Source of the DNA: Spongilla lacustris
Taxonomy: Eukaryota > Porifera > Demospongiae > Spongillida > Spongillidae
Direction of reading: 5' to 3'
Assembly: GCA_949361645.1 (NCBI GenBank)
Contig: OX442415.1
Location: 27,956,216-28,020,215 of the forward strand
Length of the DNA stretch: 64,000 nucleotides
Made by a program: the position numbers and the translations under genes. Shown here in pieces: positions 35,970 to 46,629 of this stretch (positions are counted from its first letter, which is position 1; each line of letters begins with the position of its first letter). Below the pieces are notes generated by a model. The model searched no databases. It was not told where the DNA came from and was given only the letters and a program-made list of their open reading frames with translations.

Positions 35970-37852
35970 GCAGCTACCAATTGTGGCTCAATACTTAGTA
36001 AGTGTTCTTGCACAATGCGCATCAGGTTCTGCATGTGGTTGTGGATTGGAGCAAATGTCAAGCCAAGAATTTTGCATGAATTGACTTGGCCCCTGAAAAG
36101 GGGGCTGTTTCTCCTTTGGGGTTATCGCCAACAATTTGGCTGGATATGTGGTGCATCCTTTCCTCACCAGCCAGACAGATTCCTGATGATTTGAGCCACC
36201 TGAAACACCAGTGAGTTAGAATTGAGCCTTTGCTGTATGTTGTGACACACCACCTTAGAAGCCTCAGTGTATTCCAAGGTATGGCAAGCCCAGCCTTAAT
36301 CGCCGGCAATACATGTACCTGAACTTCAGTCCATGATGAGTAGGCAGCTGTAGTTTAGCTCTGGTGACATGCACGAATGTTATTGGCAGAAGTGAGTGTA
36401 TATATTATGTAACCTCTGTACAAGTCATTGACATTCACTTAACTGCTTCCCCTGTAGCAAGTTGTATGATGGCTTTGTCAGGACTAGCTGGTAGAGATTA
36501 CCCTCTTCAGCAAACTCGCTGCTTGCTTCTCCTCCTCAGGTGTAAGTGTTGGTGCACACTCATGCTCTTCATAGTCACCATCCTTAATATCCCTGCTGCA
36601 GTCTGTATACAGTGCTCCAGAACATCTGACAGCAGCATTATCACACTTGATGATAGTCTGACTAGGGGACCATCCTGGTGACCGTCCTCTGAGCAGCAGG
36701 GGATTTTCCTCTGGGCAGCAGGGGATCATCCTCTGAGCAGCAGGGGACCATCCTCTGAGTAGCAGGGGATCATCCTCGGAGCAGCAGGGGATCATCCTCT
36801 GAGCAGCAGGGGACCATCCTCTGATCAGCAGGGGACCGTCCTCTGAGCAGCATGGGACTGTCCTCTGAGCGGCAGGGGATCATCCTCTGAGCAGCAGGAG
36901 ATCATCCTCTGAGCAGCAGGGGATCATCCTCTGAGCAGCAGAGGATCATCCTCTGGGCAGCATGGGACCATCCTCTGATCAGCAGGGGACCATCCTCTGA
37001 TCAGCAGGGGACCGTCCTCTGAGCAGCATGGGACTGTCCTCTGAGCAGCAGGGGATCATCCTCTGAGCAACAGGGGATCGTCCTCTGGGCAGCATGGGAC
37101 CGTCCTCTGAGCAGCAGGGGGCCATCCTCTGAGCAGCATGGGACCATCCTCTGATCAGCAGGGGACCGTCCTCTGAGCAGCATGGGACTGTCCTCTGAGC
37201 AGCAGGGGATCATCCTCTGAGCAGCAGGAGATCATCCTCTGATCAGCAGGGAACCATCCTCTGAGCAGCAGGGGATCATCCTCTGGGCAGCATGGGACCA
37301 TCCTCTGGGCAGCATGGGACCATTACTGAGCAACAGGGGACCATCTAAGAGCAGCAGAGGACTATCCGTCCTCTGAGCAGCATGGACGGTTCACAGCATC
37401 ATATGCTGCTATCCACTCCCGGAGGCATTTGGAGCACACCAGTGCACCACACAGCAGTTCCAGTGGCTGTGAGAGGGTGTTGGAGCACAGTGCACACTTC
37501 AGCTCCTTTAGCATTGATAGGTTGTTAGCTCTTGCCAAAGGTGGGCTAGGCTCACTATGGAGAACTAGAGAAGGGGCAATCTTCTCAAGATGACCTCTTA
37601 TGATGTCATATGTTTACTTGTTTTGCCACTCAAATAGCATCACTACACATTTTTGATGCACTCACTTTGTGATGGCACAGATGGTTCTCTACATACCCAG
37701 CTTACATTGCATGCAGAACATCTCAGGGTTACATCATCCCCAGATGTGTCAATGTCAAAAGCCTTTTTCAGCTCAGCTGAGAATGCTATGCACTCAGAGC
37801 TGGTTCTTTTCTTTGCCCTGTACTTCATTAGCCTCTGCCCACACACTCTGCA
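35970..37852 (-). pseudogene. RAG1-N-terminal-like RING protein, copy B, with expanded repeat
   Basis: Minus-strand pieces in order: CRVCGQRLMKYRAKKR and FDIDTSGDD (37.85-37.65 kb); ELKCALCSNTLSQPLELLCG then ALVCSKCLREWIAAYDAVNR-PCC, a RING-like finger (37.5-37.38 kb); a 22-bp tandem repeat that continues as PCCSED..LLLRG; then CSRDIKDGDYEEHECAPTLT and EEEKQAASLLKRVIS (36.65-36.48 kb); then after a GTTTCAG acceptor RWLKSSGICLAGEERM and VGDNPKGETAPFS (36.2 kb); then APIHNHMQNLMRIVQEHLL (about 36.0 kb). Frames are not continuous. The resemblance to RAG1-like N-terminal proteins of invertebrates is from memory. It might be expressed if the repeat is intronic or tolerated, but I treat it as decayed. 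Confidence 0.5.
36662..37385. repeat. 22-bp minisatellite derived from a RING exon, about 33 copies
   Basis: The unit is CATCCTCTGAGCAGCAGGGGA-type with C/T, A/G and GAGC/GATC variants. On the minus strand three units give 22 aa of the form PCCSEDDPLLLRG. The first unit overlaps the last Cys pair of the RING-like finger. Confidence 0.92.
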
Positions 37853-38509
37853 ATGTATGGAAATTGTAATCCATACCTATAATGTATAGGGCAAAACCAC
37901 AACGTACGTCGATTATTCATGCAATACGCTCAGCTTGTTCGTGGTGACAGAAAATGCGTTGCCACTTCAGGTTAGTAAATTCTGGTAGCCACATGCCTCC
38001 TGAGCATCGCTGTAGTACTCATACCTTCCAGTTCAGTCACCAAAGGCTACGTCGTCGCATTTAGTAACGCCCTCCTTCTAAATACGTATCGCGTGACCTT
38101 GCTAAATGGTATGCGCATGCTATCTATGTGGAATTTCAATTGTGCGCATTGACTGGACATGACAGGAAAAGGAATGCAGTGTTTGAGTTCGTTTTCAGTG
38201 TTTGATTTGCTAGTTCTGGTGAGTTATGGTTTGCTTTTAAACATCAGATGTCTATAATGAGCCATCAGTTAAGAAATATATGGTAATACCGTAAATGATC
38301 TAATTGTTGACTTAGCTTCCAGCCGCATACAACCGTGACCCCCCTCGGTTCTATATAGTTAATATTAATTACATGTAACCATCATGCGCCTGCTAGTAAT
38401 TGTAACATCATCCACAGCCATACAACACAGCTTCCCCTCCCCCCCCCCACAACCACCATCCAGTTCACAGTGAATAGCAAAATGTAAATTCAATGCACAT
38501 GGACACAAG
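37853..38509. other. Intergenic between RING relic and NRF1
   Basis: A partial NRF1-like core TATGCGCATGC occurs near 38110, upstream of the minus-strand RING relic. No gene is seen. Confidence 0.35.
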
Positions 38510-41290
38510 TCAAGTAACATTCTGGACCATATTGGTGTGTTCTTGCGCAATAGCGAAGCCAAGGGACTTGGCCATGACATCATCCACTGCACACTGCTGA
38601 CTGGCATCTGGTGAGCAAGGCTCGTTGCCTCCATGACCTCTGGGATATGCAGTGAGGAGGACAGTGGAGGTGGTACCTGGTTCCTGGTCCAGGGCCTCAG
38701 CGTCGTATTCTGTAACCACCACCATCTGGGTGGAGTACTGCACCTCACCTGTGTCGTCAGCCAGCTATTTAGAATAGAAATTAAAGACGGGAGGTACAAA
38801 TAACAACTAGTATGAATAACTAGTTATAACTAGTATGAATAACTAGTACAAATAACTAGTACAAATAACTAGTTATAACTAGTACTTATAACTACTATAA
38901 ATAACTAGTTGTTATAACTAGAGCAAATAAAATTAACTAGTACATGTACCTACTTGATGTGCACACAAGCAGTCCATTAACCACATACAGAATTTGATAT
39001 GTACACGTTTCTGTTGTGCTTTTACCTCTGATTTGTGTTTGTATAATGCACCGCCCCAAAGGCAATGAAGAGTAGGCATTACCTCAGTAACAAAACAATC
39101 ACTTTGATGTATGGTTACTGAGGTAATGATTTCAACACTACTGTGGTCTATTTGAAGGTACATTGGGCCTAAAAGTTGGATTAAAAAAATAAAAAAAAAG
39201 GGTTGTTCTGTACTACTTTTAAGGTGCACTCTGAAAATATATTACCAGTCCTATTAGGTTACCAGTCCTAATAGGTTACCAGTCCTAATAGGTTACCAGT
39301 CCTAATAGGGCCATACGCATATGTCCTTATTACAGCTAGTAAAAATGGGTTATAATGTAGTCAAGATTATGATTATTAAAAGGAGGTTTTGCTTCTGTAT
39401 TGGGCACCTCCAGTGTTATGTAATTTATATAGTCAAGTCTATCGCCCTGTATATTTAGTATTTCACATTCTGTATGTTCTTTCACCTGTAAATAAAGGTT
39501 ATGAATATTAAGGTAGTTAATAAAAGATTATTAAGGTAGCTCATGTTCATATCTGAACTAGGTAATTGTTGCTTCCTTTACACCACTACTCCAAAACCCA
39601 CAAGGAGAACGACAACACTGCAAATGAGCACACTCCCACAAGCCATCGGCGTAACGACAACAAGACTATCAGCAAAGGTGAAAGCATTTATTGAAAGCAG
39701 GCCCAATATCATGATTTTGCGTTATTAAAAATGTGTACATGTATGGTTACAGGCTTATCGCATGGAGAGGGGGGAGGGGGATCCTAAAACGAAGTGTTCA
39801 GCATCGTCTGCAAAGCTGAAACCTGAGAACATCAATCACCATCATGGTTGAAGTGATGACCAGTATAGCACCCTAATAGTTAGACGGCGCACACCACGTA
39901 AGTCTTATTTTGATCCAACATAAAAAGCTATACTCAACCCTGTACACATCCTCCTCCCCCAACTTCTCCTGATGTAATTAATTGCCACAAGTTCACTCTT
40001 TTAATAACTGTGGCCGATAACATTCTAAATTTTATTAATAAAGCTCGGTCATACGCCACATAACCAAGAAGAATCCATTGTCATTTCAATACAATGCACA
40101 GATAAATTGAACCTGCCATTATCACAATTTCCCTCCACCAACCTTGTCTTCATAACTACACATTAATAATATCATTTACTAACCTTTTGCAATCTGGCAG
40201 CAGCTTCCGCCAGGGTACATGTGTCATATGTGTAGGTGGGCACCTCTGACGGGTCACCTGTGAAGGTGGGCACCTCTGACGGGTCATCACCAGTGCCCAT
40301 GGGCATCTCACTGCCAAATGTCTCCTGGTCCACACCCCCACCACCAGTGGCCACGCCCATCGCATCCTGCCTCGGCTCGTACACCTGCTGGACCTCTGAG
40401 TGATCATCGAGATGTAGGAGGTCCATGCGGCCGTGGTACTGGTAACAGCTGAGCACAATCTTCCGGAGGGCCTCGGTCCAAGAAAGGGCCCTTCTCTGCT
40501 CCTCTGTCCGGGTGTCGCTTCGCACATTGGCCCAGACCACCTCCTCGGGCCACCAGGGGGGCTTCATCCTGTCGTCCCCCCACCCCGGCTTGCTCCTCCC
40601 CGTGGAGTACTTGAGCATGTTGGGGATGAAGGTCCTCAGCTGGGCCTGGGTCATCTTGCTAAATGTGGTGGGGATCCCGTCGAAGAGCAGCGGGGGGAGC
40701 TCGTGAAGCGACTCCTCCCCTACCTTGTCCGGCGGCTCTCGACTACGGGAACGCGCGGAGGTGGCCCGCGCCGCGGTGTCGAGAGCCTCTCCCATGTCCG
40801 CGGCGATGTCCACCCCGCGCTTGCGGAGGGCGGCGGTGAGGGGAGCCGATCCGAACATCTTGAACTTCCTCGAGCGGTTCCCGGACGCGGGAACGAAGGT
40901 TGCCACGGCGGCCTGAAGCCCTCGCTCGCTTCCCAAATCGCAGAGCTCGTCTACAAGGTCGCTCATCCTGCGCAGGAGCTTGGAGCACTGTCTCTTGCGG
41001 GCGCACGGGTCCGGCTCGAAGTCGAAGCACCTCATCCGTTTGCGACTCGTCATCAAAGCCGCCGCGGCAGCCACTCCCGTCGGCCCGGCCGCAACGAGCT
41101 TTAAGATTATGTCATCATGGCCGAGCGCTGTCAAGTTGAGAAGCTCGCCCGCGTCGAAGTGGCAGCAACTCTCAGGACTCGACGGCGCGCTGTATTCGAT
41201 TTCGTTGTCGACGCTTTCGGCAGGTACGCCCATTTTCACTGGAGTATAGGATTTGCGAGCCCGCCTTTTGATAATCCCTGGCGTGGCCAC
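38510..41290 (-). CDS. NRF1: Nuclear respiratory factor 1 orthologue (NRF1/ewg/P3A2 family)
   Basis: NRF1 is a DNA-binding activator of respiratory-chain, cell-growth and mitochondrial-biogenesis genes that binds TGCGCATGCGCA-type sites as a dimer. Two exons join cleanly: 40184-41290 (369 codons from the ATG at 41290) and 38510-38764 (84 codons and stop), with GTTAGT..AATAG borders, giving 453 aa. Family hallmarks are SYTPVK near the N-terminus, GPTGVAAAAALMTSRKRMR and ARKRQCSKLLRRM, then LPPLLFDGIPTTFSKMTQAQ, MLKYSTGRSKPGWG, PPWWPEEVVWANVRSDTRTE and the ALRKIVLSCYQYHGR helix. The first exon is GC-rich and CpG-rich, unlike its surroundings. The C-terminal activation part is short and poorly conserved. 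It lies 225 bp downstream of the NOL9 stop, on the same strand. Confidence 0.93.
38801..38945. repeat. AACTAGT palindromic satellite in NRF1 intron
   Basis: ATAACTAGTTATAACTAGTA-type units alternate with AACTAGTACAAAT. The core ACTAGT is self-complementary, so the tract can fold. Confidence 0.85.
39243..39311. repeat. 18-bp tandem repeat, 4 copies
   Basis: TTACCAGTCCTAATAGG units with one C-to-A-type variant (TATTAGG). Confidence 0.9.
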
Positions 41291-41515
41291 AAAAAAAGAT
41301 TAATAAATCAGCACGTGCAGGTGGGCATGTTTCCAAGACAACCGAGCAGTCTCGACTGTTCGCGCATGTACAAGCTCGGATTCCGTTAATGAATTGAATT
41401 GAGCTGAATTTCTCCGGCGCCATAATTTCAACGAAAGTGCCATGTCTAAAATCACGGTGATACCGGAGTACACGCAATTTGTTCCTCATAACAACACAAC
41501 AGCCTACAACAAACT
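41291..41515. promoter_or_regulatory. NRF1: Intergenic spacer, probable NRF1 promoter region
   Basis: Only 225 bp separate the NOL9 stop codon from the NRF1 ATG, so the NRF1 5' UTR and core promoter probably lie here or inside the 3' end of NOL9. No clear TATA box is seen. This is inference from layout. Confidence 0.4.
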
Positions 41516-42629
41516 TCATGGCTTCCAACAATAGCGTCCAATGTCACACGAAGCGAATTCTCTACTGTGGTAGGGAACTTCGGCCATATTGTCTGTCAGT
41601 GTGGGATAATCCTGTAGGAATAAAAAAGCAAGAAGTAAACCATGCAAGCTGGTGTACACACACACATACACACCACACACACACACATACACGCACACAC
41701 ACACACCTTTCTTGAAACAATGCAGTCTGGTTCTTCAACATGATCCAACACCAACACATTGACCTTTGAGAGCGTTTCACTGTCTTCAGGCGTTGTGATA
41801 TAGAACCGCCTTGATACCACGTCAATCCCTCGCAACAAACCTGTGAAATGGAACGCAGTTCACCTTCACGATCAGTGTGTCAGTGTCCAGTCCGTTTGAC
41901 ACGCTTCTCTCTCCAGAAACTTAATAACTTACCCAGTCCAATGAACTGCACCAGTGGTAGCTGTGAGCGGAGAGTCTTGACCATACCTGGGTACCTGGCC
42001 TCACAGCTCACTAACTGCCACCCACCCACACACCAATGATAATAATAATATCAATAATAATTGCTTTAAACAAGAGACAAGTGCTAACCTCGGCTTCCTC
42101 CACGTGACCAAGAGCAACAAACTTCCCATTCAGTGCGTACAGCAGCTGACTAGGTGGTACCTGCAACCATAATGATACGACAGTGTTATGGCTATGATTT
42201 TATCACTTCTCTGTTAACTGAAAATTTCATTTCACACATCCTCTTCCTCCTCCTCTTATGTGCAGCCACCATTTCTTGACTCACAACTACCTGATAGTTC
42301 ATCGTGCACATTGGAATGCTGCTAGATAGCCACACAATTAGTTAACAAGCTGAAATAATGTTATTAATGCTGCAGCTGATTCCATATACATGTCGCTTGT
42401 CGTTATCAAACCAGAAGGCAAATTTAGACAATCATTTTTATGTTTTTTTCCCTCAGGGCACCAAAATAATTCAGTACCATGAAAGTAAAAGACATAAAAA
42501 TGATTGCCTTTGCCTTCTGGTTTGATCATTTTATGATACTTCTTCTACTAACTATACACACCTGTACAAACCGCTACTCTTGTAGTTGCCATTATTATTT
42601 TAGTACGTGTTCTAATTATCCGTATAATA

Positions 42630-42665
<36 letters not shown>

Positions 42666-45230
42666 AAAGTAAAAAAAAAATTGGGTCGGTCAGGCCCAAG
42701 TAACAATTGATCAATTTGGAATAGCCAAACTTAGATTTGAAAAGCTTTTACGTGACTGCTGTTAACTACATGGAAGATCAGCTTTACCTTCCTGTGCAAC
42801 ACATGTATTGCCACACTGCTCCAGGAGATGCTCTTAGGGGGAGCAATCAGAAGGAAAGTGCTGTCAACGTTCACACCACATTTGAGCTCAGGAGCAAGGT
42901 CAATAGCAGAAGGAAGAACAGGGGAGAAATATGCGATGTAGGCAAGCTTCCTCATCAGTTTAGGACTGTGAAGAAATGGGACAGAGAAGGGAAGGGGGAT
43001 GAGGGGAGAAGGGGGAGTTGAGGGGGGAGAAGGGGAAGGGATGATCATAGAAGAGTCTGTAACATCACTGCACAAAAACTTACTTCTTTGTGCGACGGAC
43101 CTGAGGCTCCAGACTATACATTACAGGCTCGTACTGGTTGCCTAGGATACCAGCTGAAGCATCACCCTGATCAGCAAGGTTCAAAGGTGAGGGGGGACAG
43201 AGGTTCGATGAAGGGGAACACGAAGATAGGTCTGATCTCGGAAAGAGGTGGCAATCAAAGTCCCACCCATCCGGGGGCGTGGCAATGTCACAAGTAGGCG
43301 GAATCTCGTCCCCTTGGACCACACTGTCTTCTTCAAACTTGATGAGGTGGGTGGGCCTGGCAGCTTTTAGAAGCTCGAGGAAGATAGGGACACCAAGGTC
43401 TGCAGGTGTGTGTGTGTGTGGGGAGGAGGGAGGCAGGTATGAAAGAACTACAGTAACACATACCATAACACGGCACACATAGGACACACACACTAGTCAT
43501 ATAGCACACAAGGCACCAACCACAGCACATATGCACACACATGGGCGCCCCCAGCTTATCTGGAAGGGGGAGGGCAGGCCAGGATAGGGCAAGGGGGGCG
43601 CGATTTGACAGCCGTGAATGAATACGTTGTCCACTTTCGGCCGATTCAACCAGCCCGGAGGGGGGGGGGGGGGGGGGGGGGGGCACCCTTGACACAGTAC
43701 ATATGCACATATGCACACACACACAGCATATATGCACACACACACACCACCACACAAGGCTCCCACCACTACACACACCCTCCTCCCTCCTCCTGGCTCA
43801 CCAGTTAACCAGCCACAGGAGTTAATAACCAGAGGCATATGGGGTGACCCTGGCCTCACGTCAGCTGTGAAGTGGCCCAGGAGGGTGGAGATGAGGCGAC
43901 CGTACAGGCCTGGCTCATTCTTGGGAGTCTTGCTGCCAAAGTAGTAGGCCCTGCATAGGCAAGAGTGCACATCCTAGTATATGCCTAGTATGCAAGAGTG
44001 CACATCTTAGTGCATGCCTAGTATGCAAGAGTGCACATCTTAGTGCATGCCTTGTATGCAAGAGTGCACATCTTAGTGCATGCCTAGTATGCAAGTGTGC
44101 ACATCTTGGTACAAGCATTGAGAAAGTATATAGTCCTGATTTGAAGGGTATACAATTAAGTTTTTTTAATTATTTTTATTTTTCTCTATACGATTATACC
44201 CTTGTTCCCTTCCTTTTACCTTCAAATCCTATATAAACACAAACTTTCTCAAGAGAGAATTTTACTAGTTTTAGTTTTTAGGATGGTTATGGAACTGTTC
44301 TAGTTTTAAATATTGTACACATTCTCCAGTACATGTGATCACCGAAATGTGTACTGTTCAGAGCTGGTACCTACATTTATGTTTAGCTCCAGCTGTCACA
44401 CAGACTAGTAGTCATGACACCATGTTTAGTAGGTTTTGACCTTACATGTAAATGTAATGCAAAAGTCCCTTGGCAGCTGTATACTAAGGCACTTCTGTCA
44501 ATAACACAATATATATCAGGTAAGGTGCACAGTTTACAGTACTATTCTATGTACCATTGGCACTGTGCTAACTACTTTTTCGAGCCTATTGCTGTTTCAT
44601 AATCTGAGTTCGTTTTGTTCATTACCAGGTATGCACTGTGTGTGTCGTGTTTTATCTTAGGTAGCTACTTGAATAAAGCTAGCCACACACACCAACAATG
44701 AGTGCCATTCTCAGGAAGAGATATGGCAGGCTTTTAAATGTGTACATATAATATGGAATGGGAGTGGTACATGTAACATGGAATGGAATGGGAGTGGTAA
44801 GTGTAATATGGAACAGAACAGGAGTGGCAGGTGCAATATGGAACGGAATAGGAGTGGCAGATGTACATGTAAAATGGATTGGAATACTCAATAGGTGTAA
44901 CATGGAACGGAATGGGAGTGGTAAATGTAACATGGAATGGAATGGGAGTGGCAGGTTTAATATGGAACTGAATAGGTGTGGTAGATATACATGTAACATG
45001 GAATGGAAGTGGTATGTAACATAGAATGGAATGGGAGTGGTAGATAGTTGGGTTAGCCATGCGACATGGAACAGAGCCTTGGACAGGTACCTGCCACTGC
45101 TCCTGATGTGTGTGAAGGGAGGTCCAAGTAGAGGCTCCTCCACCACGTGAAGGGCGACCACACCAGGGACAGTGAACTCTGTCTGCCCCACATCACACTC
45201 CAGGAAGCCAACTGCAGGATGGCTGCATGT

Positions 45231-45286
<56 letters not shown>

Positions 45287-45357
45287 TGTGTGCGTGTGCA
45301 CGTGTGTACAGTGAAAAAACATGTCTACACACATACACCCATGCACACTACACACAT

Positions 45358-45403
<46 letters not shown>

Positions 45404-46110
45404 CACGCAACCTGTTTAGTAGATAATTGATGAGATATCTGCAAAGCGTTGATTTTCCTGATCCACACGACCCAGACACCACGACCACTGGGGCTGCTTG
45501 GCGCGAGAAGGCCGCCAAATCGCGCGCAAGCTGGCGCACATTTTGAGTGAACGTCAGCTGTTGCTGGGAGCCAGGTTCCAGCTGGAGGACACAGCCTGCG
45601 GACCAGTGGAACTACGGTACGCGCGCAAAAATTTGCACCACGCTTACCATCTGGAAGCCGGGTATGAGAGAGTGCTTCTATACGCAAGCGCGCGTGATGA
45701 AGAGGACGTACAGGTAGTGGAGAACAATAAAATTAGTATAAATATAAACTGTTGAGTCTTACGAGTGCTGGTAGTATACTGTCTTGGGCCTCCAAGCACC
45801 AGGTTAAAGCGCTATCGATACCCCTCAACAAAACCACCACGGCTACGTCCGTCCAACCGCTAGCGGCTATCATGGCGTTTAGTTGCTCCACGTCTACAGG
45901 TTCCAAGTCCACACGTATCTCGTTAGGCGTGGGGACGGCTTCTGACGTCGACGAGAAATGCAGCGACCGGCCGCGTGGATGTGATGTCATTAAGTCGACG
46001 TTGTAGCCGCTGGCGTCAAAGGCAGTGAGCGAGAGATGGCAGCAGTTCGAGGGTGAATACAACGCGCGGAACTTTTCCCCCTGCTTCATTAGAAAACCGT
46101 TCACCTCCAT
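41516..46110 (-). CDS. NOL9: Polynucleotide 5'-hydroxyl-kinase NOL9 (Grc3)
   Basis: NOL9 phosphorylates the 5' end of cleaved pre-rRNA (ITS2) in the nucleolus, working with LAS1L. I reconstruct 11 exons, all with GT-AG borders and matching phase: 45763-46110, 45648-45677, 45412-45611, 45091-45222, 43802-43950, 43084-43399, 42788-42965, 42089-42160, 41933-42014, 41707-41840 and 41516-41611. They total 578 aa, somewhat shorter than human NOL9. Motifs are Walker A SGSCGSGKST in exon 3, FLECDVGQTEFTVPG and LGPPFTHIR in exon 4, a VINSCGWLT motif in exon 5, PTHLIKFE in exon 6, LYALNGKFVALGHVE in exon 8 and GLLRGIDVVSRRFYI in exon 10. The 36-bp intron at 45612-45647 is very short. CA/GT microsatellites sit in introns 3, 4 and 10. 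Confidence 0.93.
41661..41706. repeat. CA microsatellite in last NOL9 intron
   Basis: ACACAC tract abutting the donor of the penultimate exon (exon starts at 41707). Confidence 0.85.
43656..43790. repeat. G homopolymer and CA-rich tract in NOL9 intron
   Basis: About 28 G residues are followed by CACA/ATGCACA sequence, all within the intron between exons 5 and 6. Confidence 0.85.
43955..44118. repeat. 33-bp tandem repeat, about 4.7 copies, NOL9 intron
   Basis: The unit starts GCAAGAGTGCACATCTTAGT and ends CCTAGTAT. It lies just upstream (transcript sense) of exon 5. Confidence 0.9.
44119..45045. repeat. NOL9 intron 4, ATGGAATGGGAGTGG repeats at its 5' part
   Basis: From 44754 to 45045 there are about a dozen degenerate units ATGGAA(C/T)GGAATGGGAGTGG with spacer variants GTAAATGTAAC or GTGTAATATGG. 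The remainder (44119-44753) is AT-rich intron with nothing recognised. Confidence 0.8.
45231..45403. repeat. (GT)n and (CA)n tracts in NOL9 intron 3
   Basis: A GT run (45231-45296) and a CA run (45362-45402) flank a short unique segment. The two runs are mutually complementary, so this 188-bp intron can form a stem. Confidence 0.9.
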
Positions 46111-46629
46111 CGCACCTACAAGTACACGCGCCTCTACACGACCTTGGAAACATAACGTCTACACGAGAAACATCGGTGTACCAAAGGTGTACAATGTACA
46201 GGGATTTCCATACCGCTCCTGTCCTGAATGCAGCTAGGCACACTCCATCCTGCTTGAGACACTGTGCTTCTGCCCTTACCATGCCGAACAAACTCAGTTT
46301 TTGGTTGTCCATATATATTTTACTCCACGTTGCTGATTAAAATTGTACGATAGTATACGGAAAACGTTCAAAACAGACGGATATAATTAATTGTATGTAT
46401 ATTTTGATATCTATATTTAGTGCAGTGCATATTCGGTTGTCCATATACATGTACTTGTAATAGTTGCTATATTCCATGCACGTGCATGTTGCAGATTAGA
46501 AATCATAAATTGAAAACGTTCAAAAACAGACGGATATATAAATACATGTACAATGTACAAAGAATTGGAACAAACCTCACACACACACAAATAAACGGGA
46601 AAAACACAATAACAACGGCGACCTATGCG
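46111..46629. promoter_or_regulatory. Spacer between FGD-like stop and NOL9 start
   Basis: This 519-bp stretch is AT-rich toward the FGD side. It probably contains the NOL9 5' UTR and promoter and the FGD-like 3' UTR. No core element is obvious. Confidence 0.35.

Larger units (their letters stand above)
38765..40183 (-). other. NRF1 intron
   Basis: This 1.4-kb intron contains an AACTAGT-based palindromic satellite (38801-38945) and a small 18-bp tandem repeat (39243-39311). No other gene is supported. Confidence 0.7.

Noticed and set aside
40433..41104. 223-codon plus-strand frame opposite NRF1
   Set aside because: It is the antisense shadow of a GC-rich coding exon, with no family features.
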